The position numbers and the translations under genes are program-made. Source: Saccopteryx bilineata (taxonomy: Eukaryota > Chordata > Mammalia > Chiroptera > Emballonuridae). Taken from it: 64,000 bases of DNA. Within the stretch, counting starts at the first letter, position 1; each line of letters begins with the position of its first letter. This document shows positions 55,201 through 63,789 of this stretch, one piece after another. The stretch is taken from assembly GCF_036850765.1 (NCBI RefSeq), contig NC_089493.1, positions 266,898,534 through 266,962,533 on the forward strand, in the 5' to 3' direction. A model generated the notes under the pieces. The model saw only the letters and a program-made list of their open reading frames with translations, had not been told where the DNA came from and searched no databases.

Positions 55201-58200
55201 AGTCTGTCTGACTGTCTCTCCCCGTTTCCAGCTTCAGAAAAATACAAAAAAAAAAAAAAAAAAAAAGCTGAAGGCAGGTTTGTACATAAACTTGATTGGA
55301 AGGAAACAAATGATATGGAAATGAAAAATAGTTATTGTATTGAGCATTCAAATAGGTGTTTATAAATCTAAAATTGAAAATATTTTGCAATGATGAGCCA
55401 TTCTTTCTTCAACAAAATTATGAGCCATCAGTTTTCAAAAATAATAGTTTGATGATGCAAGTGCAAGAAGAACAGAGGTAATGAAAAGAATCAGCATTAA
55501 TAAAATGGATTGATTATAGGCTTATTCCTGACAGCTGGTGAGAAGTTAGTTGCATTCCAAGGAGACTGCCTATATCAAGTACTGTATACATGGAATCTTC
55601 CACAGCGCCACCACCTGGTCAAATATACATAGATCTTCAACACTAAGACAATGCCAAAGAGTAGAGAACTATATCCTCAAGGAATAATGAAAGACAGACT
55701 TTGAAGACCTTTTATTTAACATGTGCTCATTTTACAATCCTCTACTATTTCATAGCTAGAAAGTAAACTGGTGCCCTGACCGGGTAGCTCAGTTGGTTAG
55801 AGCATCATCCCGATATGCCAACATCCCCGGTCAGGGCACACACAAGAATCAACCAATGAATACATAAATAAGTAGAACAACAAATTGATGTTTCTTCCTC
55901 TCTCTCTCTCTCTCTCTCTCTAAAAATCAATAAATTAATTTTTAAAATATTAAAAGTAATAAATAAATAAGTAAACAAGCCACTAGGATGGCTACTGACA
56001 ACCACAAACCAGAAAATAACAAGTGTCTGAGAGGCTGTGAAGAAACTGGAACTATTGCCTGACCAGGTGGTGGCGCAGTGGATAGAGCGTCGGACTGGGA
56101 TGCGGAAGGACCCAGGTTCGAGACCCCGAGCTCACCAGCTTGAGCGCGGGCTCATCTGGCTTGAACAAAGAGCTCACCAGCTTGGACCCAAGGTCGCTGG
56201 CTCCAGCAGGGGGTTACTCAGTCTGCTGAAGGCCCACAGTCAAGGCACATGTGAGAAAGCAATCAATGAACAACTAAGAAGTCGCAACGCGCAACGAGAA
56301 ACTGATGATTGATGCTTCTCATCTCTCTCCGTTCCTGTCTGTCTGTCCCTGTCTATCTCTGCCTCTGTAAAAAAAAAAAAAAAAAAGAAACTGGAACTCT
56401 TGAGCACTGCTGAGGGGAACGTAAAAAGATGTGGCCACTATGGAAATCAGCATGTTCCCTAAAAATTAAACACAGGATTACCAGATGTAACCCAGCAATT
56501 CTAAGTACATATCCGAAAGAATTAAAAGGAGGGTTTTGAAAACATAACTGTGCAGCCGTGTTTATACAATAGTAGCATTTTCACAATTCACAATATCCAG
56601 AAGATGAGAGCGGCAGCATATATACAAAAGATGAAAGCAACCAAGTATCTGTCGATGGATGAATGAACAAGCAAAATGTGAGGTGGGCTAGCCTTAGCAA
56701 GGGATATAATCCAGGCTTAAAAAGGAAAGAGTCTGACAGGTGCTACAATGTGGATGAACCTTGGGGACACTGTGCTAAGTGAAATAAGCCAGTCACAGAA
56801 AGACAACTACTGGATGAAACCACTTATGTGAGGCCTCTATAAGAGTTAAGTTCATAGACACAGAAGGTAGAATGGTGGTTGCCAGAGGCAGGGGGAGGGG
56901 GAGTGAGTAGTTTCAGTTCTGCAAGGTGAAAAAGTTCCAGAGATTGGCAGCACAACGTGAATATACTTAACACTACTGAACTGTACACTTAAAAATGAGA
57001 TGGCCAATTTTACGTCATGTGTATTTTACCACAGTTAAAAATAATACATTAAATTTCCATTATAAACTCTAAGCCGTCAAGTCAAGTACCTATGATGCAT
57101 CCGCGATGAGCAAGCAATTCTCATTCTCTTTCACAGGGAAGGTAATGATTAAAAGAAAATGCAAGGCTGGCCAGGCAAGCTCCGTGTACAACACAGAGCG
57201 GGGGGAAAAGGCTGCTTCTATAACAATTCAAAATGTAAAACATGCCTGGTCCTTCAGTCCTAACTCCCAGACGTACCTGTCATTTGAGGCATTGAGCTCC
57301 AAAACGGCATCCTTGAGAGCGGGGCCCAGAAGGGCTCGTGCCAAACACAGGATGCTGGTAGTTTTGCCAGTTCCAGGGGGGCCCTAGGAATGAGAGCTCC
57401 AGTCAGTGCTTCGAGCCATAGAATGAACTTAACAGAGCTCCTGATCTGCTGTCCACCACTTCCTGTACTTGCCTCCCCCTCGAATCCTTGACCCTAACCC
57501 ACGGCACACACAACAAATCAACACAGCAACCAACGCACAGGCCGCCTGACCAACACAGGTGAAATGTTTTCCTTTGCAGAGGGGTAGGTAAGAGCTCTGG
57601 TAGTAACAGGCCTCTCTGAAGAGGAAGCTCTGTGCACAAGAAAGCACTTCAGAGAGAAGCAAAAATGAGACTTCAAGATGTCCACCAGGGCCAGGACTGA
57701 GTACTTACAGCAATGATAATATTGGGCACATTCCCTTCTCGTGCAAAGACCTGAAGGAAGAAATGTTCATTAAAACTGGTTAACCTGTAAACCTTAAGGA
57801 GCCAAACCTCCCCAAGCCACACAGGCCTGGGTAATAAACGTGGCCACAAACTTCTCCTTATGGATGCCCCACGGACCTCCCATCTCAGCATATTCACAAG
57901 TGAATTCATTTTTGTCTACAAACCTGAGGCCCCATCCACATTTCCCCTTCCACGGACGATCAACGCCATCAACCCTATCACCCAAGCCAGGAACAAGGAG
58001 GTCACTGTCATCCTTGACTTGACCTTCCTCCTCACCCCACACAGCCCCTTAATTACACCGGTTTAGTCATTCCTAGTCTCCCTGCCTCTAATCTAGCCCC
58101 ACCTCAATCCACTTCCCTTACTGTAACCAAAACCAATTTTCTCAAACACATATCTAATTAAAACAGTGTTACCTGCCTGAAACCCTTAGATGACTCCTCA

Positions 58201-61200
58201 CTCCCCTCGTCACAAAACCCAAACTCTTAAACATGGCTCATGAGGCCCTGCCCAGTCTAAATCCTGCCAACCTCACCAGCTCATTTCTCCACCCCACAAC
58301 ACACGTCCTGCACTATTCCGATCAGATGGCATTCCCTCCCACCCCCTAAGAACAAGCCAAGCTTTTTCACCTCCGGGCCTTTGCACATGCTATTCCTGCT
58401 ACCTCTATTTTCTCCTATTTTCTCCACCCCTCCCTTCCAAGTCTGGCTAACTCCCACTCAAGCTTTGGTATCACTTCTTGCACTTGGGAATGAAGATACT
58501 GTCAGGTTAGCTCCTCCCTAAACTCTTCCCATGTGCTCCCACAGCCCCCCATACCTCCTCTAGCAGAGTGCTTAGCACATTGCCTGATGGCTCTAATGCT
58601 GCCCATCAGACTAATAATTTTACTCAGGCAGGAATCATGTCTATTCTGTTCACCTTCATATCAATAGGTTCTAACACTGCACCATATCTGGCTCAGAGAA
58701 CATACTTAAATGTTGTAAAATAAATTAATTTGTAAAATAAACAAATACCTCATTAGCTATTAAAGTCTACGCCCCAATTACTACAGAGACTGTCTCTGTC
58801 ATGTCTCGAATAGTTGGGCTTCTTGATTCTGCCTAGAGACCTTTATGGCTAGAAATTCAAAGCTTGCTGTAGTGCTAAACATTTCTGCCTGCCCGTTTTG
58901 AAGCCAGCTGCCTTGTCACCTAGTCCCTCTAGATGGGGTTGGCAAACTGGTGAAAGGGGCATGGAGCAAGTGGGGGTAATCCAGTCTGAGGTCCATTTTT
59001 ATAAGAACCTTAGCTAAAAATGGCTTTCACTTTTTCTTTTTTTTTTTGGTGACAGAGACAGAGAGAGACAGATAGGGACAGACAGACAGGAAGGGAGAGA
59101 GAAGAGAAGCATCAATTCTTTGTTGCGGCTCCTTAGTTGTTCAATGATTGATTTCTCATATGTGCCTTGACTGGGGGCTACAGCAGAATGAGTGACCCCT
59201 TGCTCGAGCCAGCGACCTTGGGCTTCAAGCCAGCAACCTTTGGGCTTAAGCTAAAGACCATGGGGTCATGTCTCTGATCCTACACTCAAGTCAGAGATCC
59301 TGCACTCAAGCCGGTGACCTTGGGGTTTCAAACCTGGGTCCTCTGCATCCCAGTCTGATGTTCTATCCACTGTGCCACCGCCTAGTCAGGCTCACATTTT
59401 TTTTTAAAGCAAGAGAGAGACAGAGAGAAAGAGAGAGAGAGAGAGAAGGACAGACAGCAAGGGAGACTAGAAGCATCAACTCATATATGTGGCTCCTTAG
59501 CTGTTCATTGATTGCTTCTCATGTGTGCCTTGACAGGGTGGGGTGGGCTCCTGCCGACCTAGTGACCCCTTGCTCAAGCTAGCAACCTTGGGCTCAAGCC
59601 AGAGACCATGGGGTCATGTTTATGATCCCATGCTCAAGCTGTTGACTTCACGCTCAAGCTGGTGAGCTCAAGCTGGCAAGCCCATACTCAAGCTAGATGA
59701 GCCTGCACTCAAGCCAGTGACTTCAGGGTTTTGAACCTGGGTCCTCAGCATCCCAGGCCAACGCTCTATCCACTCCGTCACCATGTGGTCAGGCACTTCC
59801 ACATTTTTAAAAGATTGTTTAAAAAATGAACAAAGGGTCCTGGCCGGTTGGCTCAGTGATAGAGCGTCGGCCTGGCGTGTAGAAGTCCCGGGTTCGATTC
59901 CTGGCCAGGGCACACAGGAGAAGCGCCCATCTGCTTCTCCACCCCTCCCCCTCTCCTTCCTCTCTGTCTCTCTCTTCCCCTCCCGCAGCCGCAGCCGAGA
60001 CTCCATTGGCCCGGGCGCTGGGGATGGCTCCTTGGCCTCTGCCCCAGGCGCTAGAGTGGCTCTAGTCGCAACAGAGAGACGCCCCGGAGGGGCAGAGCAT
60101 CGCCCCCTGGTGGGCAGAGCATCGCCCCCTGGTGGGCGTGCTGGGTGGATCCCGGTCGGGCGCATGCGGGAGTCTGTCTGACTGTCTCTCCCCGTTTCTA
60201 GCTTCGGAAAAATACAAAAAAAATAAAAAATAAAAAAATTTAAAAAATTAAAAATTAAAAAAAAATGAACAAAGAATATTTGTCAGTAGATACCTATTGC
60301 AAAAAGTCTAAGGTATCTATTAACTGGCCTTTACAGAAAGGGTCTGCCACCCTTGCTCTTGAAGAATATAAGTCTGATAACCCCTCTCCAATAAGCCAGC
60401 CCTTTAAACATCTGAAGTTACCCCCACTTCTAGTCATCTCCAAACTGAATGCCTCCCATTCCCTCAACTCTTCTGGATCTGTGGCTCACCCATCCCCCAC
60501 CTTAGCTGTCTTCCTCCAAATGCTTTGAGCTTATCAAGACACAATAATGTGATACAAGTTTATCGATAAAAAAAATCACCCACCTCCAGCCTGCTCACAG
60601 TGTCTTCATTCCCAACAACCTCACTCAACTTTACCGGTCTATATTTCTCAACCCTGTTTTTAAGAAAAAGCATAAAGATGTTGACAGCTATTTTCATTCT
60701 ACACAAAAGGGTAGCAATCTTGAGAGCTTTGTCAGGTGATATATTCAATAAAAATACACCAAATGGCTGCAGGTTTTCAATTTAAGGGGGTGCGCAACTG
60801 CCATTTGAAAGTTATAGGCATGAAAATTACACACCAGAGGCTTCAAACCCACCACAGCAAAGAAATACCTGTTGTTGCTGGAGAAGGGCCAGAGCAGGCC
60901 ATCTGGACCAATGTGACACTGTGCAGCAACACAGTCTGCCTGTCACAACAGAGGTCCAGCACACACAGCACTGACATCATTTGATCTGACAGACACTGGT
61001 ACATCCAAGTCCCCTTCTCATCTCTTACCTACCAGTTTCTGCAGACCTGGCGAGATGCACAGCAGGGCTGGCTAGACAGAAATCATAGGACTAACCTGTG
61101 ACCCTATTATGCTCTGTGGAATGGACAGGCTAGTGGCCTAGTCAGACCACTACTATGATACTCCTCTCTTTTAAATAAATAAGCAGGCTATGCTATGCAA

Positions 61201-63362
61201 GAAGATGACTTTCTTCAGTGAGAATAGAAGTGGCAGTAAATTTGAAATGATTTGACAGTCAGGACTTCCTCTGTCCTTTACAATACGTCTTAATTTATTT
61301 ATTTTAAAAATATTTTATTTATTGATTTTAGAGAGAGGAAAGGGGGAAGAGAGAGAGAGACGGGAACATTGAACTGTTCCTGTATGTCCCTTGACCAGGG
61401 ATCAAACCAGCAACCTCTGCACTTCAGGACAGTGCTCTAATCAACTGAGCTACCCAGCCAGGGCTACTCCTTGATTTATTATGCAGGTACTGGCTGTGCT
61501 CCAGAAGCAACAGCATGTAGAGAAGCTTGTTTCTCATATACTACAGGAAATAAAGAGAAAGCTCTCCTCCTAGACCAGCAGATGGAGCATGCTTATTCCT
61601 ACTTGTTTATTCTTCATATCCAGTCCCTTCCAGATGCTAAACACTGTGAAAGGAGTTAGAAATCTCAAGGGTAGGAAAGCAGAAGATACAGAGATAAGTA
61701 AGACATAGTTATTGCTCTGAAGGGCTTTCCCAATGGCAGGGAGGTAGAGCTTAGCAAGTCCTACTACAATGCTAAACTTGTTATAGAAATCAAGGACTAG
61801 AAGGCCCTGGCTGGGTTGCTCAGTTGGTTAGCATCATCCAGAAACACCAAGGTTCCAGGCTCGGTCCCCGATCAAGGTACATACAAGAATCAACCAATAA
61901 ATGCATAAATAAGTGGGACAACAAATCAGTATTTCTCTCTTTCTCTCCTTTCCCCTTTCTAAAACAAACAAACCAACCAAGAGTTGTGGAAGCCCAGAGG
62001 AGGAAGAGAATCACCACCTGGGAATATTAGGAGCTTAAATTTGAGCCGGACTTTGAACAAGGCAAAGACACTCCTCTTCAGGATCTTCATAGCTTCCTTT
62101 ATCTGAAAGTTTTCTCCACAGTCCTATGTCTTACTCCCTGAGTTCAGGTCTTTGTTCAAATGTCATCTCATCAAAGGCCTTCCCTGAACACCATAGCTAT
62201 TTACTCCACAGCACTTTTCACCATCAAATATACATCTACTTATTATTTTACTTTGTCTTTCCCTATCAAATGGAAGCTCCATGACAGCAGAGTTTGTTTT
62301 GTAGTGTTGTGCATGAAAAATATAATGCCAGCCACATAGGTAATTTTAAACTGAGAGCCACACTGAAAAAGATAAAATGAACAAAAAGCAGATGAGTAGT
62401 TAATTTTTATAATATAATTTACTGAACCTCACATATTCAAAATATTGTCATTCTAAACATGTAATCAATATAAAAGTCACTAAGTTTTTCTGAATATTAA
62501 GTTCTCAAAATCCAGGTGTATATTGTACACTTAAAGCCCATCTCAATTCAGACTGGCCTCATTTCGAGGGCTTAACAGACTCGTGTGGCTAGTGGCTGGG
62601 GACTGCATAGTGCAGCTGTAGATATTCCAATAAACTATACTGGCTCCATTTAGGTGTCTGTTCTCATCAAGAAGAGGGGTGGGCTACAGAAATAGGAACA
62701 CACAGAGGACAGCGTGTAAACTGTTACACGCACCCTGGAGAGTTCTGAGAGGTGCTCACAGGTGGTGGGACCCAAGGGGAGAGTCCGCCCCACACCTGTG
62801 CCAGGGGCAGGTGACTTCCCAAGTCACCACTTCCTCTCAGCTATCCAGGATGCTGCTATTTAACAGGAGCAAGCCACGGAAAGGAAGCGGGTGCCTTCCA
62901 CAGCCCGTAATTCCGAACCTGCATCCGACGCTTCCCGCCAAGTGACCATCAGAGTCGCCCCCATACTAGCGCAGAGCGGGTGATCACAGTGGACTGCTAG
63001 GATCATATTTAGCAATGTACAGATCGACAGTCCGCTTCCAGATGTCAAATCAGCCACTCTCGACCCCAGGTGAGCTCAGCGACCCACGTCCCTCGCCCTC
63101 TTCAAATAATAATCTCCTGGACGCCTCCCTGAAGGCTACAGCTCCGCTCAGGTGCCTGGGACCGAGCTCCCGACCCTGGGTTCCCCTGGGACACGACCCA
63201 CCCCTTGCCCATCTACCACCCCAGAGCACCCATCACTTATGGCCTGGGCCCTCACCACGGCAGCTCGTAGTGGCCAGCGCTGCTGGGGGCCTTGCTGGGG
63301 GCCCGGCCAGGGTCCTGGGCCCCGAGCTCTTCCGCGCCACCTCGGATCTCCTGAACCTCCAT
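39347..63362 (-). CDS. RFC2: Replication factor C subunit 2 (RFC 40-kDa subunit), complete
   Basis: RFC2 is a small subunit of the nuclear clamp loader that opens and loads PCNA at primer-template junctions; it also serves in the RAD17, CTF18 and ATAD5 loaders. Exons 1 to 11: 63362-63256, 60653-60584, 57750-57709, 57383-57277, 52320-52219, 51018-50918, 45512-45355, 45110-45045, 43181-43101, 41573-41460, 39457-39347. All have consensus GT/AG borders and matching phases, and the 1059 nt encode 352 aa plus stop (human 354). Motifs: Walker A GPPGTGKT at 74-81; Walker B LDEAD at 138-142; sensor 1 region LACNASD at 167-173; SRC arginine-finger motif at 181-183; sensor-2 GDMRQ at the end of exon 7; C-terminal helical collar domain. 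Only the first 35 residues diverge much from human. No frameshift or premature stop is seen. Confidence 0.97.
39690..40800 (+). mobile_element. L1 3' region in RFC2 intron 10, split by a SINE
   Basis: 'aaagactcgcatccagaata' before and 'gaaatgcaaattaaagccat' after the SINE, then a 3' end 'aaattatacctcaattaat'. Confidence 0.75.
39810..40146 (+). mobile_element. SINE type A inside L1
   Basis: Full-length, 'cggtggcgcagtggatagag', B-box GGTTCAAAACC, A/C-rich tail of ACAAAACAAAA type. Confidence 0.9.
40834..41000 (+). mobile_element. VES-like SINE
   Basis: Head GCCCTGGCCGGGTAGCTCAG, 'agaatcaaccagtgaatgca' and 'gatgtttctctctctc'. Confidence 0.85.
41013..41254 (+). mobile_element. SINE type D with long A tail
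   Basis: 'cctgacctgtggtagcgcag', GGTTCAAAACC and a 26-A run at about 41229-41254. Confidence 0.88.
41460..41573 (-). CDS. RFC2: RFC2 exon 10
   Basis: 114 nt, phase 0, acceptor TCTAG, donor GTCAGT. It encodes [18 protein letters not shown] through YLKLEFIK of the collar domain. Confidence 0.95.
41763..42059 (+). mobile_element. hAT-type MITE (297 bp) in RFC2 intron 9
   Basis: Ends CAGTGGTCCCCAATCT and GGGGGTTGAGGACCACTG; perfect CCCTATAT duplications at 41755-41762 and 42060-42067. Confidence 0.94.
42070..43100. other. RFC2 intron 9, unique DNA
   Basis: I see no exon or recent repeat. Confidence 0.5.
43101..43181 (-). CDS. RFC2: RFC2 exon 9
   Basis: 81 nt, phase 0, acceptor GGTCAG, donor GTGTGC. 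It encodes [18 protein letters not shown] through IDEAYK. Confidence 0.95.
43551..43711 (+). mobile_element. VES-like SINE in RFC2 intron 8
   Basis: 'gccctgcccggatagcacag', GGTTCGATCCTG and tail AAAATCAATAAAATAAA. Confidence 0.82.
44262..44537 (+). mobile_element. Diverged SINE type A in RFC2 intron 8
   Basis: 'gtggtgcagtggatagagcg', GGTTCGAAACC, 'caatcaatgaataac' and a 19-A tail. Confidence 0.82.
45045..45110 (-). CDS. RFC2: RFC2 exon 8
   Basis: 66 nt, phase 0, acceptor CCACAG, donor GTACAA. It encodes [19 protein letters not shown] plus VFK. Confidence 0.95.
45355..45512 (-). CDS. RFC2: RFC2 exon 7 (SRC motif and sensor 2)
   Basis: 158 nt, acceptor CCTTCAG, donor GTGTGT. It encodes [15 protein letters not shown] through FTAQGDMRQ. 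Confidence 0.96.
45790..45870 (+). mobile_element. 3' end of a VES-like SINE
   Basis: Only the tail is clear: 'gttcctgtctctctcctgct' and 'aaaatcaataaaatcaat', identical over most of its length to the tail at 47111. Confidence 0.65.
45871..45984. repeat. Compound (GGGA)n-(GGAA)n microsatellite
   Basis: About 14 GGGA units then about 15 GGAA units in RFC2 intron 6. Confidence 0.97.
46116..46489 (+). mobile_element. SINE type A, extended body
   Basis: Duplications AAGAGCCACAGGA. It has an extra 'acttgagcatgggatcat' block compared with other copies. Confidence 0.9.
47016..47179 (+). mobile_element. VES-like SINE
   Basis: 'tggatggctcggttggttgg', 'gtttgatccctggtcagggc' and a tail running into the second tetranucleotide tract. 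Confidence 0.8.
47180..47285. repeat. Compound (GGGA)n-(GGAA)n microsatellite, second copy
   Basis: About 11 GGGA units then about 15 GGAA units, with the same order as the tract at 45871. Confidence 0.97.
47290..48078. other. RFC2 intron 6, unique DNA
   Basis: I see no exon or recent repeat. Confidence 0.5.
48080..48418 (-). mobile_element. SINE type A, reverse
   Basis: Flanks AGTCTGTATTT on both sides; complete element. Confidence 0.9.
48749..49126 (+). mobile_element. SINE type B in RFC2 intron 6
   Basis: Head GGCCCTGGCTGGTTGGCTCA, B-box GGTTCGATTCC. CTCF-like core on the minus strand at 49013-49025 and a decayed second one about 22 bp on. Confidence 0.92.
49127..49216. repeat. (GAAA)n microsatellite grown from a SINE tail
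   Basis: About 22 uninterrupted GAAA units follow the SINE AAAATACAAAAA terminus. The target duplication AAATTCCTTTA lies beyond. Confidence 0.97.
49279..49612 (+). mobile_element. SINE type A
   Basis: Full length, 'cggtggcgcagtggatagag' and a 17-A tail. Confidence 0.92.
50640..50830 (-). mobile_element. MIR relic next to RFC2 exon 6
   Basis: 'cagtcccagctcttctactt', 'ttcgggcaaattactcaacc' and 'cagttttctcatctctaatg' form a well-preserved MIR. Confidence 0.75.
50918..51018 (-). CDS. RFC2: RFC2 exon 6 (sensor 1)
   Basis: 101 nt, acceptor TTCTCAG, donor GTGAGG. It encodes [16 protein letters not shown] through [11 protein letters not shown]. Confidence 0.96.
51165..51420 (-). mobile_element. 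MIR relic upstream of RFC2 exon 6
   Basis: 'gggccaggctgcctgggttc', 'ggccaattatctgagcttca' and 'ataatgatactgcctgcttc'. Confidence 0.65.
51532..51727 (+). mobile_element. SINE type D
   Basis: 'agcctgacctgcgtgacaca', 'atcaaggcacatatgagaag' and tail AATAAAATC. Confidence 0.85.
51880..51975 (+). mobile_element. L1 3' terminus
   Basis: 'actgaattatacactaaaat' and 'gtgtattttaccacaataaa', the classic L1 3' end. Confidence 0.75.
52219..52320 (-). CDS. RFC2: RFC2 exon 5 (Walker B)
   Basis: 102 nt, acceptor GTTTCAG, donor GTAGGG. It encodes [17 protein letters not shown] through KIIILDEAD. Confidence 0.96.
52473..52823 (+). mobile_element. SINE type B in RFC2 intron 4
   Basis: Duplications AAGAACTGAAATTTC. 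Minus-strand CTCF-like core at 52719-52731. Confidence 0.93.
52905..53316 (+). mobile_element. SINE type B in RFC2 intron 4
   Basis: Head GGGCCCTGGCCGGTTGGCTC. Its CTCF-like positions are damaged by substitutions. Confidence 0.92.
53914..54019 (+). pseudogene. U6 spliceosomal snRNA pseudogene, 5' part of a U6/L1 chimera
   Basis: Full-length match to U6 snRNA: it starts GTGCTCGCTT, contains ACAGAGAAGATTAGCAT and ends TTCCATATTTTT. It has many substitutions, including in the 5' stem and at CpG sites, and no upstream snRNA promoter elements (PSE, TATA) were noticed. It is retroposed, not functional. Confidence 0.92.
54020..54226 (+). mobile_element. L1 3'UTR fragment fused to the U6 pseudogene
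   Basis: Old L1 3'-end type sequence with the usual ACTGTACACCTGAAACTAAT block and an A-rich end. It joins directly to the U6 terminus in the same orientation. Confidence 0.75.
54257..54652 (-). mobile_element. SINE type B
   Basis: Duplications GAACAATATATTTCT. CTCF-like core at 54374-54386; a second site is one G short. Confidence 0.93.
54863..55266 (+). mobile_element. SINE type B with two intact CTCF-like cores
   Basis: Duplications AAAAGCTGAAGG; B-box GGTTCGATTCC. Motifs at 55131-55143 and 55153-55165. Confidence 0.94.
55772..55935 (+). mobile_element. VES-like SINE
   Basis: 'gccctgaccgggtagctcag', 'gaatcaaccaatgaataca' and a (TC)n tail. The B-box region is deleted. Confidence 0.82.
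55978..57050 (+). mobile_element. L1 3' region split by a SINE
   Basis: 'tgtgaagaaactggaac' on both sides of the SINE, 'ggatgaaccttggggacact' and 'cactgaactgtacactta' variants downstream. Confidence 0.75.
56057..56386 (+). mobile_element. SINE type A inside L1
   Basis: Duplications AAGAAACTGGAACT. Same subfamily as the copy at window start. Confidence 0.93.
57277..57383 (-). CDS. RFC2: RFC2 exon 4 (Walker A)
   Basis: 107 nt, acceptor TCCTAG, donor GTACGT. It encodes [19 protein letters not shown] through LELNASND plus a split Arg. Confidence 0.96.
57709..57750 (-). CDS. RFC2: RFC2 exon 3
   Basis: 42 nt, phase 0 at both ends, acceptor CTTCAG, donor GTAAGT. It encodes [14 protein letters not shown]. 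Confidence 0.95.
58140..58720 (+). mobile_element. L2 3' region in RFC2 intron 2
   Basis: 'gggcctttgcacatgctatt', 'agtctggctaactcccactc' and 'gtgcttagcacattgcctg' form the ordered L2 3' blocks. Confidence 0.75.
59030..59392 (-). mobile_element. SINE type A-related, reverse
   Basis: 'cagagacagagagagacaga', 'tcatatgtgccttgactgg' and an end at GCCTAGTCAGGC. Confidence 0.88.
59398..59795 (-). mobile_element. SINE type A-related, reverse, older
   Basis: 'ttgattgcttctcatgtgtg', several 'ctcaagct' blocks and the end GTGGTCAGGC. Confidence 0.82.
59837..60264 (+). mobile_element. SINE type B with two intact CTCF-like cores
   Basis: Duplications AAAAATGAACAAAG. Motifs at 60101-60113 and 60123-60135; A/T-rich tail of about 60 bp. 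Confidence 0.93.
60584..60653 (-). CDS. RFC2: RFC2 exon 2
   Basis: 70 nt, acceptor AACAG, donor GTGGGT. It encodes [18 protein letters not shown] and SRLE, the conserved RFC box around the ATP site. Confidence 0.95.
61290..61464 (-). mobile_element. VES-like SINE in RFC2 intron 1
   Basis: Reverse copy ending TACCCAGCCAGGGC, with 'ccttgaccagggatcaaacc'. Confidence 0.82.
61803..61976 (+). mobile_element. VES-like SINE in RFC2 intron 1
   Basis: 'gccctggctgggttgctcag', 'gaatcaaccaataaatgca' and a CTTTCTCTCC/A-rich tail. Confidence 0.82.
62050..62345 (+). mobile_element. L2 3' relic in RFC2 intron 1
   Basis: 'caaatgtcatctcatcaaag', 'gccttccctgaacacc' and 'atggaagctccatgacagca' are L2-like. Confidence 0.7.
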
Positions 63363-63780
63363 TCTCCCGCTGCCCCTTCCCGCCGCCCGAGGCCCCGCCC
63401 CATTGTGTCATGACGCAAGTCCCGCCCCGGGGACGCTAGGGATGCGGAATCCGAGCGGAAGCCGGGCGGCTCCCCTTTTCTGCGCCTGCGCAGAGGACAC
63501 TAGCGTGGCGAGAAGCCTGTTGCTAGAGACCGCGGTTGCTATGGGAGAGCTGGCGTTGGGCTTGGGAGAGGAAGGCCAGTCCCGACTGCGTTACCTTCGG
63601 AGAAGGCAGGTAGCTCCCTCCAAGAAGGGACGTTCGCAGTTTTCGTCTTTGTGTGACTTGTTGGAAGGCCCTCTCCTCGTGTCCCGTAGAACAGTTGAGC
63701 CGGATGGGTCGTGCTGCCCGGTGCGTAGAGGAGCCTATGGATGGTCCGTCCAAACGCATTACCCGGCGGCGGATACGAAC
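63050..63780. promoter_or_regulatory. CpG-rich RFC2 promoter region, possibly bidirectional
   Basis: Dense in CpG compared with its surroundings and spanning RFC2 exon 1. Visible motifs upstream of the RFC2 start: GC boxes CCCCGCCCC near 63393-63401 and CCCGCCCC at 63421-63428; an ATF/CEBP-like TGACGCAA at 63411-63418; an ETS-type GCGGAAGC near 63455-63462; and an NRF1-like TGCGCCTGCGCA at 63481-63492. No TATA box is seen. This is a typical housekeeping promoter layout. Confidence 0.8.
63256..63362 (-). CDS. RFC2: RFC2 exon 1 (start codon)
   Basis: ATG at 63362-63360 in a purine-rich context (AGAATGG). It encodes MEVQEIRGG... to SAGHYELP plus two bases of the Trp codon; the donor is GTGAGG. 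The start aligns with the human MEVE N-terminus. Confidence 0.94.
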
Positions 63781-63789
63781 AAGGACTGA
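63541..63789 (+). other. Unassigned open frame divergent from RFC2 (possible first exon)
   Basis: ATG at 63541 has G at -3 and G at +4. It opens MGELALGLGEEGQSRLRYLR and runs 82 codons to TGA. After codon 23 the sequence AGGCAG/GTAGCT could be a donor. I do not recognise the product. It may be the first exon of a divergent transcript or a chance frame in CpG-rich DNA. Confidence 0.3.

Noticed and set aside
54125..55390. Several 110-180 codon frames
   Set aside because: They are translations of type B SINEs; the same peptide-like text (for example [14 protein letters not shown]) recurs in every copy.
63403..63540. Upstream in-frame ATG for the divergent frame near RFC2
   Set aside because: This earlier start lies within the core promoter motifs of RFC2; the ATG at 63541 is the more credible one if the frame is used at all.
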